From the NCBI RefSeq assembly GCF_037577855.1, contig NZ_JBAKFX010000007.1, positions 62,001-126,000 of the forward strand: DNA of 64,000 bases, written 5' to 3'. The notes under the pieces were generated by a model. It was not told the origin of the DNA and did no database searches. It saw only the letters and a program-made list of their open reading frames with translations. Positions 1-7,917 of this stretch are shown here, piece by piece. The stretch's first letter is position 1. The number at the start of each line of letters is the position of its first letter. The position numbers and the translations under genes are program-made. Source of the DNA: Dethiothermospora halolimnae (lineage in GTDB: Bacteria; Bacillota; Clostridia; Tissierellales; VENL01).

Positions 1-1
1 C

Positions 2-760
2 TTTGAAGTAAGTTTAATTACTAATGGGACCAACATAGATAGAGTGAATGACGATATATTGAAAAAAGTATATTTTCCCCAAATATCTTTATATGGAATT
101 GATGAAGGAGAATTTGAAAGTATAACAAAAAGACCGTCGGAATTTGAGAAGTTTAAATTAGGAACTAAAAAGTTAAGTAATATAAATAAACGGCTTGGAT
201 TGAGTCTAGTATTGAATCAAGAACGAAAAAATAAATTAGAACAATATGTTCAATTTGCTATTGATTATGGAATAAGAAAAATGACATTTGGGACACCACT
301 TCCAATAGGAAGAGCTGCAGGGAGTGAAAAAAATAGACATAATTGGAGTTTAAATCACAATGATATTATTAATATTAATAAGGATTTAAAATATCTTAAA
401 GACAAATATAAAGATAAAATCATTTTATCAACACTAGATGAACTATTTGATAAGAGCAAACAAGAATACTGGCTAAGTTTTTTTGAAGAGAATTATGAAC
501 ATAGCTTTAGTTGTGGAGCTGGAATTACATCGCTTACTGTTACGGCAAATGGAAATATAAAACCATGTGAAACTATGCCAGAAGAATATTTTAAAATGGG
601 GTCTTTAAGTGATTTGGATTCTATTATAAACAGAAAGGAAATAAAAGGACTTAAAAAAGAGGCTTCAGTATATGGGGAAAGTCTAAAAAATAACAATATA
701 GATCCCAGTAAGATTTGTGGAAAATTAAATAGGTTAATAAAAATTAGTGGTGACAATTAG
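2..760 (+). CDS. Radical SAM/SPASM-type protein, 5' end outside window
   Basis: The reading frame is open from base 2, so the gene begins before the window and the GTG at 44 is probably internal. The visible part starts in the middle of a radical SAM barrel (ITNGT, then a strand resembling the usual SLDG strand, here QISLYG). Near the C-terminus there is a SPASM-like segment, CGAG followed by NGNIKPC, and one more cysteine in KICGK. The N-terminal CxxxCxxC cluster motif lies outside the window. Such proteins usually modify peptides or act as enzyme maturases using auxiliary Fe-S clusters. The end is short for SPASM: only three candidate ligand cysteines are visible and the usual final cysteine group is missing. 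The substrate is unknown; no precursor peptide is visible downstream. A strong hairpin follows the stop. Confidence 0.75.
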   Translation, partial: FEVSLITNGTNIDRVNDDILKKVYFPQISLYGIDEGEFESITKRPSEFEKFKLGTKKLSNINKRLGLSLVLNQERKNKLEQYVQFAIDYGIRKMTFGTPLPIGRAAGSEKNRHNWSLNHNDIININKDLKYLKDKYKDKIILSTLDELFDKSKQEYWLSFFEENYEHSFSCGAGITSLTVTANGNIKPCETMPEEYFKMGSLSDLDSIINRKEIKGLKKEASVYGESLKNNNIDPSKICGKLNRLIKISGDN

Positions 761-778
761 AAAATTAGCCTAAGATAT

Positions 779-818
779 AAACAAAGGATAAGCTAGTAAA
801 CTAGCTTATCCTTTGTTT
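779..818 (+). terminator. Hairpin terminator after radical SAM gene
   Basis: An 18-bp perfect inverted repeat (779-796 and 801-818) with a TAAA loop lies 18 bp after the stop. The outer arms are A-rich and T-rich, so it could end transcription in either direction. Confidence 0.8.
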
Positions 819-933
819 ATGCCCATATAAAACTATATTTTAATTTATAATACATGGAGTTTTAATTAAAAATTAAAATTTAAATTGAACCTTTTAGTTA
901 TTTAAGAACTCTATATATAAAGGGGGAATGAAA

Positions 934-2304
934 ATGAAAAAAATATTTATTTTTGCATTTTGTATAATACTAATATTAACTTCGTGTACAACGGATAAAA
1001 AAGAGGTTAATAGTAAAAGTAGTGAAAGTAAAGAAGTAACTATAGCTGTATGGGAGGATGATTATGATTTCACTATAGACCTTTCCATGCCTATTATTGA
1101 GTATATATCAAAATATAATAAGGATAATGATACAAGGGTGAAGTTTGATAAAATTAAAGGGAATACCTATGAAGAATTCTTAGATAACTTAAATGTTAAG
1201 TTATATTTAGATGAAGGGCCTACTCTTATATACATATCTAATATGCCATATTTTTATCAACTATTCAAAGAAAAAGGTATAGCAGAGAAGGTAGATACTG
1301 ATACCATACCTAATCTTAATAATGTATATGACTTTTATTTAGAAGATGAAATATATTTTATACCCATAGGTGCTGACTATACGTGTAAATCATTCAATAA
1401 AGAACAGATAGAAAAGCTCGATATTCCATATCCGGATTATGACTGGACTATAGAAGATTACTATGAAATCAGAAACAAGTGGGTAGACTATACAAAACCT
1501 ATAGAGTTTTCTCGAGATGATATACAGGATATAATCATATATAAATTAGATAACATAGATGTGTTTAGTCAAGATAATAAAAAAATTAATCTAGATACTA
1601 AACAAATGAAAGAAAACATAAATAATATGAGGGAAGAAATATATTCAGATAAATATATTTTACCTGAAAATTTTACATATGAAGATTATTATAATGCCTG
1701 TTTTGATTATCATAGTTTTAATAAGGGGAGGGATTTTCTTACAAGGTCGGCTACAATTTATTATTTAACCTTTGATGCATATAATGCCTTAAATGTTGAA
1801 TCTTTAAAACGAGGTATGATGGATGACAGAATACATTTTCCAAATGTAAATAATCAAAAATACAATATAGACCTAGGTGGGTTTATAGTTAATAGTAATG
1901 GGAAAAATAAAAAACTAGGATATGAGTTTATAAATAGTTTATTAAGTAAAGAGTTTCAAATGCAAATGTATAAAGGGGAAAAACAAGATTATGTTTTACC
2001 ATCAAATATGTATAGTCCTGTGTTAAAGACTTTAAAAGATAATATACAAAATATAGAATCAAAGAAGAATCTACAACCAGAGGTTATAAAAATTAAAAAT
2101 TATATATATGACAAACTTAAAAAAGGAGAAATAAAACCAGAGATATATAGAAAAGACAAGACATTGAAAACAGTTACTTTAAGAAGAAAGTTATATAAGG
2201 ATTTATTTAAGTTTATATTTACAGAGGATGTGTTTAGTGATGACAGCTTAAGTAGAGAATTAAAGGAGTTAGAAGATAGGTATAGTATATATTTAAATGA
2301 ATAA
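934..2304 (+). CDS. Extracellular solute-binding lipoprotein (family 1-like)
   Basis: The protein of about 456 residues has a lipoprotein signal peptide (MKKIFIFAFCIILILTSC, lipobox LTSC), so it is probably anchored outside the membrane. The body resembles family 1 ABC solute-binding proteins: after a polar linker comes a strand (VTIAVWED) and later the typical C-terminal region. I chose ATG 934 rather than ATG 928, because the AGGGGG ribosome binding site ends only two bases before 928 but eight before 934. No permease or ATPase gene is adjacent, so it is either an orphan receptor or works with a transporter elsewhere. The ligand is unknown. Confidence 0.7.
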   Translation: MKKIFIFAFCIILILTSCTTDKKEVNSKSSESKEVTIAVWEDDYDFTIDLSMPIIEYISKYNKDNDTRVKFDKIKGNTYEEFLDNLNVKLYLDEGPTLIYISNMPYFYQLFKEKGIAEKVDTDTIPNLNNVYDFYLEDEIYFIPIGADYTCKSFNKEQIEKLDIPYPDYDWTIEDYYEIRNKWVDYTKPIEFSRDDIQDIIIYKLDNIDVFSQDNKKINLDTKQMKENINNMREEIYSDKYILPENFTYEDYYNACFDYHSFNKGRDFLTRSATIYYLTFDAYNALNVESLKRGMMDDRIHFPNVNNQKYNIDLGGFIVNSNGKNKKLGYEFINSLLSKEFQMQMYKGEKQDYVLPSNMYSPVLKTLKDNIQNIESKKNLQPEVIKIKNYIYDKLKKGEIKPEIYRKDKTLKTVTLRRKLYKDLFKFIFTEDVFSDDSLSRELKELEDRYSIYLNE

Positions 2305-2497
2305 GAATATTTACATAATTTCACAAAGAGCTTTTTGAATATTATATCACTCTAAATTCAAAACAGGTTTATACCAATATGCCATTTATTTTAATAAAGG
2401 ATAATGTAAAAAAATATAGAAATATATAATAACTAGATTATTTATAATTTTAAAATAGCTTTAGTATACTTAAGGCTTTCTATAGGGGTGATGTATA

Positions 2498-2830
2498 TTG
2501 GTTGAAAATATGAAAGTAGGTTTATTTAATGGAACGGTTGCCACTACAAACGGTTTATATAAAATAACAGATATAGATTTAGATAGTGCTAAAAAACTTA
2601 TAGAGAAAAATGGATTTATATCTGCTATAGGCCATGGATCAACTGCTGAAATTATGTCCGATTTGTTTAATATGGATATAGACATGAATCGTATACAGTT
2701 TAAACAGAAGGTTGGTCAAAAAGCTGTGGTTTTTAAATTGAATAAAAGACCACCGGAAGGTGTTGTATTAACTAGAGAAGAGGTAGAGTCTATAGGATAT
2801 TCGTTAAAACTAATGGAAAGATTAGAATAA
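2498..2830 (+). CDS. DUF1874 / AcrIII-1 (Crn2)-type ring nuclease
   Basis: This 110-residue protein matches the DUF1874 (STIV B116-like) fold family: a short N-terminal strand, a helix (DSAKKLIEK), the signature SAIGHGSTAEIMS, then NRIQ and RPPEG. Viral AcrIII-1 and cellular Crn2 of this family degrade cyclic tetra-adenylate, the second messenger of type III CRISPR systems. His46 in GHGST corresponds to the catalytic His (H47 in SIRV1 gp29, from memory), and Arg65, Arg84 and Glu87 sit at positions shifted by the same one residue from reported active-site residues. The start is TTG 2498 behind AGGGGTG; the next ATG (2510) is too far from that site. No CRISPR-Cas gene or phage gene is visible nearby. 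The family assignment is strong; the cellular role is inferred. Confidence 0.85.
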   Translation: MVENMKVGLFNGTVATTNGLYKITDIDLDSAKKLIEKNGFISAIGHGSTAEIMSDLFNMDIDMNRIQFKQKVGQKAVVFKLNKRPPEGVVLTREEVESIGYSLKLMERLE

Positions 2831-2835
2831 ATTAA

Positions 2836-2864
2836 TTGAATAATTTTATTTAATATGGTAAAAT
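2836..2864 (+). promoter_or_regulatory. Probable sigma-A promoter of the cbi operon
   Basis: TTGAAT (2836-2841), a 17-bp spacer, and TAAAAT (2859-2864) lie just upstream of the cobalamin aptamer, which would begin about ten bases after the transcription start. Confidence 0.55.
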
Positions 2865-2883
2865 CTTTATGAAAAGTAAATAG

Positions 2884-3046
2884 GAAATTTGGTTTGCCTA
2901 TGGTAATTAAAAGGGAAAGAGGTGCAAATCCTCTGCAGCCCCCGCTACTGTAAGTAGTTACGAAACTTAAGGTTCCACTGCAAGATTTCTTGTGGGAAGG
3001 ATAAGGAGTAGGGTTAAACTATGAGCCAGGAGACCTGCCGAATTTC
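2884..3046 (+). promoter_or_regulatory. Cobalamin riboswitch aptamer
   Basis: The conserved pieces are all present in order: GGTGCAAATCC, the core GCCCCCGCTACTGTAA, and the B12 box GAGCCAGGAGACCTGCC (about 3022-3038). Helix P1 can be drawn between 2884-2892 and 3038-3046. High adenosylcobalamin would be expected to shut off the downstream cobalt importer. Confidence 0.95.
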
Positions 3047-3144
3047 TCGATAAAGTATACTTTCGGAGGGAAGGTTGTGCTTATGGGTGAATCTATGACG
3101 GGGGAAGTCTGTCATTTAACATTCACTGTGTATAAGTATACAAG

Positions 3145-3172
3145 CTCTACCTAAAGAAGGTGGAGTTTTTTT
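3145..3172 (+). terminator. Riboswitch expression-platform terminator
   Basis: CTCTACC (3145-3151) pairs with GGTGGAG (3159-3165), one G-T wobble included, followed by seven T residues. It lies about 100 bp after the aptamer and 60 bp before cbiM. The intervening 100 bases hold further complementary pieces (for example ATGAC with GTCAT and GTGAAT with ATTCAC), which may form the antiterminator. Confidence 0.8.
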
Positions 3173-3233
3173 ATTTTATAGTAAACTCCAATTCATCCGA
3201 AGGTCTAATTCAAAAAAAGAAAGGGGTATTATT

Positions 3234-3965
3234 ATGAAGAGAAAAAGAGTGTATTTATTATTAATTGCTTTACTTATTTTAGTAGCTCCAAACTTTGCAA
3301 GTGCTATGCACATAATGGAAGGATATCTACCTCCTATGTGGGCAATTGGTTGGATAGTGGTGGCTATACCGTTTTTGATTAGGGGATTCAGTAATATTAA
3401 TGGAATAGTTAAAAACGAGCCAAAGAAAAAATTATTACTTGCACTTGTTGGGGCATTTGTGTTTATATTATCAGCCCTTAAGATTCCATCGGTAACGGGA
3501 AGTTGTTCCCATCCCACAGGAGTTGGATTAGGTGCCATATTATTTGGACCCACTGTAATGACTGTTTTAGGAGTTATAGTTTTACTGTTTCAAGCATTAC
3601 TATTGGCCCACGGAGGAATAACAACTCTGGGAGCAAATACATTTTCTATGGCAATAGTAGGTCCATTAGTGGCATATGGATTGTTTAAATTGTTGAAAAA
3701 ACATAACGTAAAGGGTGGTGTGGCAGTTTTCTTAGCTGCAACTTTAGGAGATTTAGCTACATATATGATGACCTCAGTTCAATTGGCAGTTGCCCATCCC
3801 GATGCCACCAGTGGAATAATAGGATCTATGTCTAAGTTTATGTCAATATTTGCAGTAACTCAATTACCTATTGCCATAGCAGAGGGAATTATAACAGTTA
3901 TAGTGTACAATCTATTAATGGAATATAAAACCGAAGGGGGTAATTTAATTGAAAACATCAACTAA
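3234..3965 (+). CDS. cbiM: Cobalt ECF transporter S component CbiM
   Basis: CbiM is the substrate-binding membrane subunit of the cobalt importer that feeds B12 synthesis. After a signal peptide ending ASA the mature protein would begin MHIMEGYLPP, the family hallmark in which the N-terminal Met-His-x-Met chelates the metal ion. About seven hydrophobic segments follow, and the length (243 residues) is normal. It is the first gene of cbiMNQO, controlled by the cobalamin riboswitch immediately upstream. Its 3' end overlaps cbiN by 17 bp, which suggests translational coupling. Confidence 0.95.
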   Translation: MKRKRVYLLLIALLILVAPNFASAMHIMEGYLPPMWAIGWIVVAIPFLIRGFSNINGIVKNEPKKKLLLALVGAFVFILSALKIPSVTGSCSHPTGVGLGAILFGPTVMTVLGVIVLLFQALLLAHGGITTLGANTFSMAIVGPLVAYGLFKLLKKHNVKGGVAVFLAATLGDLATYMMTSVQLAVAHPDATSGIIGSMSKFMSIFAVTQLPIAIAEGIITVIVYNLLMEYKTEGGNLIENIN

Positions 3966-4239
3966 AAATCTTATCTTATTGGGACTTGTTATAATAATTA
4001 TATTAATACCCCTTATATTTATGGGGAACTCAGAATTTGGAGGAGCAGATGGAGAAGCAGAAGGGGTTATAACAGAGATATCACCCGACTATGAACCTTG
4101 GTTTAGTTCTATTTGGGAACCTCCAAGTGGAGAAATAGAAAGTTTATTATTTGCATTACAGGCAGCCATAGGAGCAGGAATTATAGCTTATTTCTTTGGA
4201 TATATGAAGGGAAAAAGAAAAAGTGCTAATAATAGATAA
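3949..4239 (+). CDS. cbiN: Cobalt transporter accessory protein CbiN
   Basis: A 96-residue protein with two membrane segments (about residues 8-26 and 68-86) flanking an extracytoplasmic loop containing EPWFSSIWEPPSGEIESLLFA, a CbiN hallmark region. CbiN helps load metal into CbiM. The start is TTG, eight bases after GGGGG, inside the end of cbiM. The 3' end overlaps cbiQ by 17 bp, so all genes of this operon are tightly coupled. Confidence 0.93.
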   Translation: MKTSTKNLILLGLVIIIILIPLIFMGNSEFGGADGEAEGVITEISPDYEPWFSSIWEPPSGEIESLLFALQAAIGAGIIAYFFGYMKGKRKSANNR

Positions 4240-4903
4240 ATATGCATATACTAATAAGTTGAAAGATAAAAATCCCTTGGCAAAGTTCTACTTTGCCATT
4301 TTTTTCTTAATATTGGCTATAGTATCTAAAAAATTTTATATTCATATTGCTATATTGTCAGTAATGTTTTTTATAACTATAACAATAGCTAAAATTCCCC
4401 TGAAAAAATATATCAAAATGATTTTAATACCTTCATCGTTTTTAGTACTAAGCATTTTAGCAATATTAATATCTGTATCTAAAGGAAATGGTGAATACAT
4501 CATAAGTATGGAATTGTATAATGTAAATATTGGAATAACCAATGGAAGTATAGAAAATGGAAGAATATTATTTACAAGATCTCTATCGGCAATAACTTGT
4601 ACTTTTTTTCTTATACTAACAACACCAATGAATGATATAATATATATACTAAAAAAGCATAGAGTGCCTAAGCTTTTAATAGAAATGATGGTGTTAATAT
4701 ATAGATTTATATTTATACTTTTAGAAGAATATAAAAATATCTATACAGCTCAACAATTAAGATTTGGATATATAAATATTAAAAATTCCTTTAAATCCCT
4801 TTCTGCTTTGATATCGGTGCTATTTACAAGGATAATGCTAAAATATGAACATATGGAAATGGCCCTTGACAGTAAAGGCTTTGATAATGAATTTTATGTG
4901 TAG
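4223..4903 (+). CDS. cbiQ: Cobalt ECF transporter T component CbiQ
   Basis: This 226-residue membrane protein has about five hydrophobic segments and a cytoplasmic coupling region near the C-terminus (AQQLRFGY, then EMALDSKGF), matching the two short Ala-Arg-Gly-like signatures by which T components contact the ATPase. It starts with GTG inside the end of cbiN and is followed eight bases later by cbiO. It transmits ATP-driven movement to CbiM. Confidence 0.92.
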   Translation: MLIIDKYAYTNKLKDKNPLAKFYFAIFFLILAIVSKKFYIHIAILSVMFFITITIAKIPLKKYIKMILIPSSFLVLSILAILISVSKGNGEYIISMELYNVNIGITNGSIENGRILFTRSLSAITCTFFLILTTPMNDIIYILKKHRVPKLLIEMMVLIYRFIFILLEEYKNIYTAQQLRFGYINIKNSFKSLSALISVLFTRIMLKYEHMEMALDSKGFDNEFYV

Positions 4904-4911
4904 GTGATTAA

Positions 4912-5715
4912 ATGATAAAAACTAAAGATTTAACATATATATATGAGGATGGAACTAGGGCCCTTGACAACATAAATGTAGATTTAAATAAAGGAAATAT
5001 AATAGGCATAATAGGAGCCAATGGGTCTGGAAAAACTACATTGTTTCTAAATTTGGTTGGCTTATTAAAGCCCACCAGTGGAAAAGTATTATTTGATGAT
5101 AATCAAATAAGTTATAAAAAAAAGGAATTAATAAAGTTAAGAAAGAAAATAGGTGTAGTATTTCAAGATCCAGATAAACAGATATTTTATCCTAAGGTAT
5201 ATGATGATGTTGCATTTGGACTTAGGAACTTAGGATATGATGAAAGGGAAGTAAAGGGGAGAGTAGAAAAGGCCCTTGAAAGTGTAGATGCCAAGGACTT
5301 TAAAGATAAACCTGTTCATTTTTTAAGTTATGGACAAAAGAAAAGAGTAGCAATAGCAGGAGTACTAGCATTAGATAATGATATAATTTTTTTTGATGAG
5401 CCTACAGCAGGTCTTGACCCTATTATGACTAAAGGAATAATAGATATTATTAAAAGTATATCAGAAAAGGGAAAGAAAGTGGTTATATCTAGCCATGATA
5501 TGGATTTAATATATAAGCTATGTGATTATGCATACATATTAAATAGTGGAAAAGTGATATCATCTGATAATGTAGAAAAAGTATTTTTAGATGATAGTAT
5601 AGTAAAACAAGCTAAAATAGAAGCCCCCTGGCTTATTCGATTTCATAAAAATGTGGGAGGCCCTATATTTAAAAGGGAAAAAGAGTTATATAAATTTTTA
5701 AATGAAAGGATTTAA
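4912..5715 (+). CDS. cbiO: Cobalt ECF transporter ATPase CbiO
   Basis: The ATPase of the cobalt importer, 267 residues. Visible motifs are Walker A GANGSGKTTL, a Q-loop region (VVFQDPDKQIFYP, typical of ECF ATPases), signature LSYGQKKRVA, Walker B DIIFFDEPTAGLDP and the switch His in SSHDMD. One ATPase gene suggests an AA homodimer. The last codons run into the terminal repeat of the palindrome that follows. Confidence 0.95.
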   Translation: MIKTKDLTYIYEDGTRALDNINVDLNKGNIIGIIGANGSGKTTLFLNLVGLLKPTSGKVLFDDNQISYKKKELIKLRKKIGVVFQDPDKQIFYPKVYDDVAFGLRNLGYDEREVKGRVEKALESVDAKDFKDKPVHFLSYGQKKRVAIAGVLALDNDIIFFDEPTAGLDPIMTKGIIDIIKSISEKGKKVVISSHDMDLIYKLCDYAYILNSGKVISSDNVEKVFLDDSIVKQAKIEAPWLIRFHKNVGGPIFKREKELYKFLNERI

Positions 5716-5948
5716 AATAGGATTAAATATATATTTAGAAAAAGTAATAAAAAATGGTAGCTATTCCGCAGGATTTGTGAAAATATAGAATAAGGGAGGA
5801 AATTGTTAGAATTCCACTGTTCGAGCATAGCGAGTTTGGAATTCTATTTTCGACCGTTTCTATATATTTTCCAAATCCGAGGACTAGCGGACATTTTTTA
5901 TTACTTTTTCAATATCCTAAATTAAATATATATTTAGTCCTATTTTAA
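5712..5948. repeat. 237-bp imperfect long inverted repeat (MITE-like)
   Basis: The two halves are reverse complements with small gaps. The termini TTAAAATAGGA (5712-5722) and TCCTATTTTAA (5938-5948) match exactly, and the next segments (AAATATATATTTA, GAAAAAGTAATAAAAAATG, GGATTTG) also match. The centre is a separate hairpin, TAGAATTCCA at 5807-5816 with TGGAATTCTA at 5837-5846. It overlaps the cbiO stop codon, carries no ORF and could end cbi transcription. A non-autonomous mobile element is the best guess. Confidence 0.75.
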
Positions 5949-6056
5949 TATAAAATTTTACATTTAAAAGGATATATATTGATGAATATAGAAATATAAC
6001 TATTGTGACTTTATAAATAATGTGGTCACCAATACTTTATTAGGAGGCAAGAAGGT

Positions 6057-6755
6057 ATGGAGAATATAATAAATGAAAGGGAAATGGGAATTGGAGAGAT
6101 ATTTTCCTATGGATTTAGTATTTTTAAAGAAAAATTTAAAACGATAGCTATGATAATATTAATAGTTTATATACCAATTAATATTTTATTAGAAATGGTA
6201 TCTTCTATGATAATAACAGAAAACTTATTTAGAACATACTCAACATTAGTGGATTTGCTGGAATTATTATTTGGTATATTGGCTACAATGTCCATAACCT
6301 ATGTAGTTTATGGATATATATATGGTGAAGATATAAAATATTATGGTGCCCTTGAAAAAAGCTTTAGTAGATGGGGAGCGGGTATAGGGACAGGTATTAT
6401 CCGGGGAATAATACTTTTTATCCTATTTTTGGCACTTATAATACCCGGTATTATATTTGGAATATATTATACATTTATGGCTCAAGCAATTATATTAAAG
6501 GACATAGGTGGGAAAGATGCATTGGACTATAGTAGAGAAACTGTAAAAGGGAGTTGGGGGAAAGTTTTTGGATTATCGGTATTATCAGGTATTATAGGTA
6601 TAATAGTATCTTTACCACTTTTAATATTACCGGAAAACTTTATAATAAATGTTTTGTCAAGCACTATTATAGACATATTTTTAGCTTTTATAGTTGTTGT
6701 AATGACTGTGGCCTTTATAAATTTAGATATTATTAAAGATAAGGAAACTTTATAG
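6057..6755 (+). CDS. Hypothetical multi-pass membrane protein
   Basis: A 232-residue protein with an N-terminal amphipathic segment (IGEIFSYGFSIFKEKFKTI) followed by about six hydrophobic segments. The pattern of a short 'operates as a coiled cap' lead, then helices, with a segment around AIILKDIGGKDALDYSRETVKGSWGK between membrane spans, resembles the membrane domain of glycerophosphodiester phosphodiesterases and related DUF975-like proteins. No catalytic motif is visible. It has a good AGGAGG site ten bases before the ATG. Function unknown. Confidence 0.7.
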   Translation: MENIINEREMGIGEIFSYGFSIFKEKFKTIAMIILIVYIPINILLEMVSSMIITENLFRTYSTLVDLLELLFGILATMSITYVVYGYIYGEDIKYYGALEKSFSRWGAGIGTGIIRGIILFILFLALIIPGIIFGIYYTFMAQAIILKDIGGKDALDYSRETVKGSWGKVFGLSVLSGIIGIIVSLPLLILPENFIINVLSSTIIDIFLAFIVVVMTVAFINLDIIKDKETL

Positions 6756-6818
6756 AATATAAAGAGAATAATATGAGTTTATTATTTGTTCTAATTATAT
6801 AACATCTGAAGGGACGGT

Positions 6819-7340
6819 ATGAATATGATAGTTAACGGCAAAAAAATAAAGAATATTAAAATAAGAAGAGCTAAATCAAGTGATGCATCGGAATTGGTAA
6901 AAGTAGTTAAACAAATACATAGGGAAACAGAAAACCTCCTTAATACTCCAGAGGAGTTTAATGTAACTGTAAACCAAGAAAAAGATTTTATAAAAAGTCA
7001 ATCGCTTTTTTTAGTAGTGGAAGTTGACGGGAAAATAGTGGGTTCATCAACCCTTAGAAAAAATAACATAGAAAAACTAAGTCATACTTCAGTTTTTGGG
7101 ATAACCATACTAAGGGACTATTGCAATCTAGGTATAGGAAGTAAGTTGGTGGAACATACTATTTCTTGGGCCAGGGAAGTAAATATAGAAAAGATTGATT
7201 TAGAGGTTTTTGAAAACAATAAACCAGCTATAAGACTATATAAAAAGTTTGGGTTTATAGTAGAAGGTAGAAGAAATAAATATATTAAAATTAATGGGGA
7301 ATATCAAGATATGCTTCTGATGACTAAAATTTTGAGCTAA
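6819..7340 (+). CDS. GNAT-family N-acetyltransferase
   Basis: This 173-residue protein shows GNAT features: the beta-4 strand VFGITILRDYCNLGIGSKLV, with the acetyl-CoA pyrophosphate loop written CNLGIG (the usual Q/RxxGxG/A with Cys in first position), and the C-terminal LEVFENNKPAIRLYKKFGF motif. It resembles RimJ/RimL or PhnO-like members that acetylate amines on proteins or small molecules. The substrate is unknown. An ATG six bases later (6825) is an equally plausible start given the AAGGGA site. Confidence 0.85.
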   Translation: MNMIVNGKKIKNIKIRRAKSSDASELVKVVKQIHRETENLLNTPEEFNVTVNQEKDFIKSQSLFLVVEVDGKIVGSSTLRKNNIEKLSHTSVFGITILRDYCNLGIGSKLVEHTISWAREVNIEKIDLEVFENNKPAIRLYKKFGFIVEGRRNKYIKINGEYQDMLLMTKILS

Positions 7341-7381
7341 TATAATATTTTCTTTAATGCTATTATAAAGTATGGGTATAG

Positions 7382-7401
7382 GGACTCAATATATTGAGTC
7401 C
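7382..7401. repeat. Perfect palindrome related to the module C repeats
   Basis: GGACTCAATATATTGAGTCC is a perfect 20-bp palindrome. It differs by one symmetric base pair from the GGACTGAATATATTCAGTCC module found at 20396, 41862 and 46960. It lacks a T tract, so it is not a good terminator. Confidence 0.6.
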
Positions 7402-7484
7402 TTACACAACATGCTTAATTTTAGATATCTAAACTTTGTGCTTTGGGGCTAAAGGATTGGTAGTTGGGTGGATAGTCCATATAA

Positions 7485-7781
7485 CTAGTTATTCATTTGG
7501 GATAAAAAGGACATGGCCATTTCAATTGATTTGGTAAGTTCTACTTTAACAATTTCTAAGTTTTTTTCTTCTGACCCCTCTTTTACAGTAAGTCTACATA
7601 TATTCTTTCCAACTTCAAGTTGAACAAAGTCATCCTTTAATATATTCTTACAAGTATCTTTAATCATATTTCGGGTATTTTTATCTTGTAGATAAGGTTG
7701 TAACTGGTCTTGAAGGGATACCAATATCCTTTTTTTGTCATCTAGTTCTATATATTTTATAAATTCATTAAAATTGTCCAT
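7485..7781 (-). CDS. Conserved-looking hypothetical protein, 98 residues
   Basis: A small soluble, mostly helical protein (MDNFNEFIKYIELDDKKR...). On the minus strand AGGAG stands seven bases before ATG 7781, so the longer reading from 7799 (which would translate the ribosome binding site itself) is unlikely. It contains two cysteines and no signal peptide or membrane segment. It is convergent with the acetyltransferase gene. I do not recognise a family. Confidence 0.6.
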   Translation of the reverse strand: MDNFNEFIKYIELDDKKRILVSLQDQLQPYLQDKNTRNMIKDTCKNILKDDFVQLEVGKNICRLTVKEGSEEKNLEIVKVELTKSIEMAMSFLSQMNN

Positions 7782-7917
7782 AAACATACTCCTCTCCATC
7801 TTATGATATAAATAATTATAACATAAAGAATATATAGGGTGATATGAAAAAAATGGAACTTTAAAATTTTTATCTCGTCTAATATAGTAATGTTAAAAAA
7901 AGAAAGGGTGTAGGAGT

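Noticed and set aside
44..760. Start of the first gene at GTG 44
   Set aside because: The frame continues upstream to base 2 with radical SAM sequence (SLITNGT), and no ribosome binding site precedes the GTG.
7382..7401. Terminator for the acetyltransferase gene
   Set aside because: It is a perfect palindrome but has no T tract, and it matches the module C repeat family.
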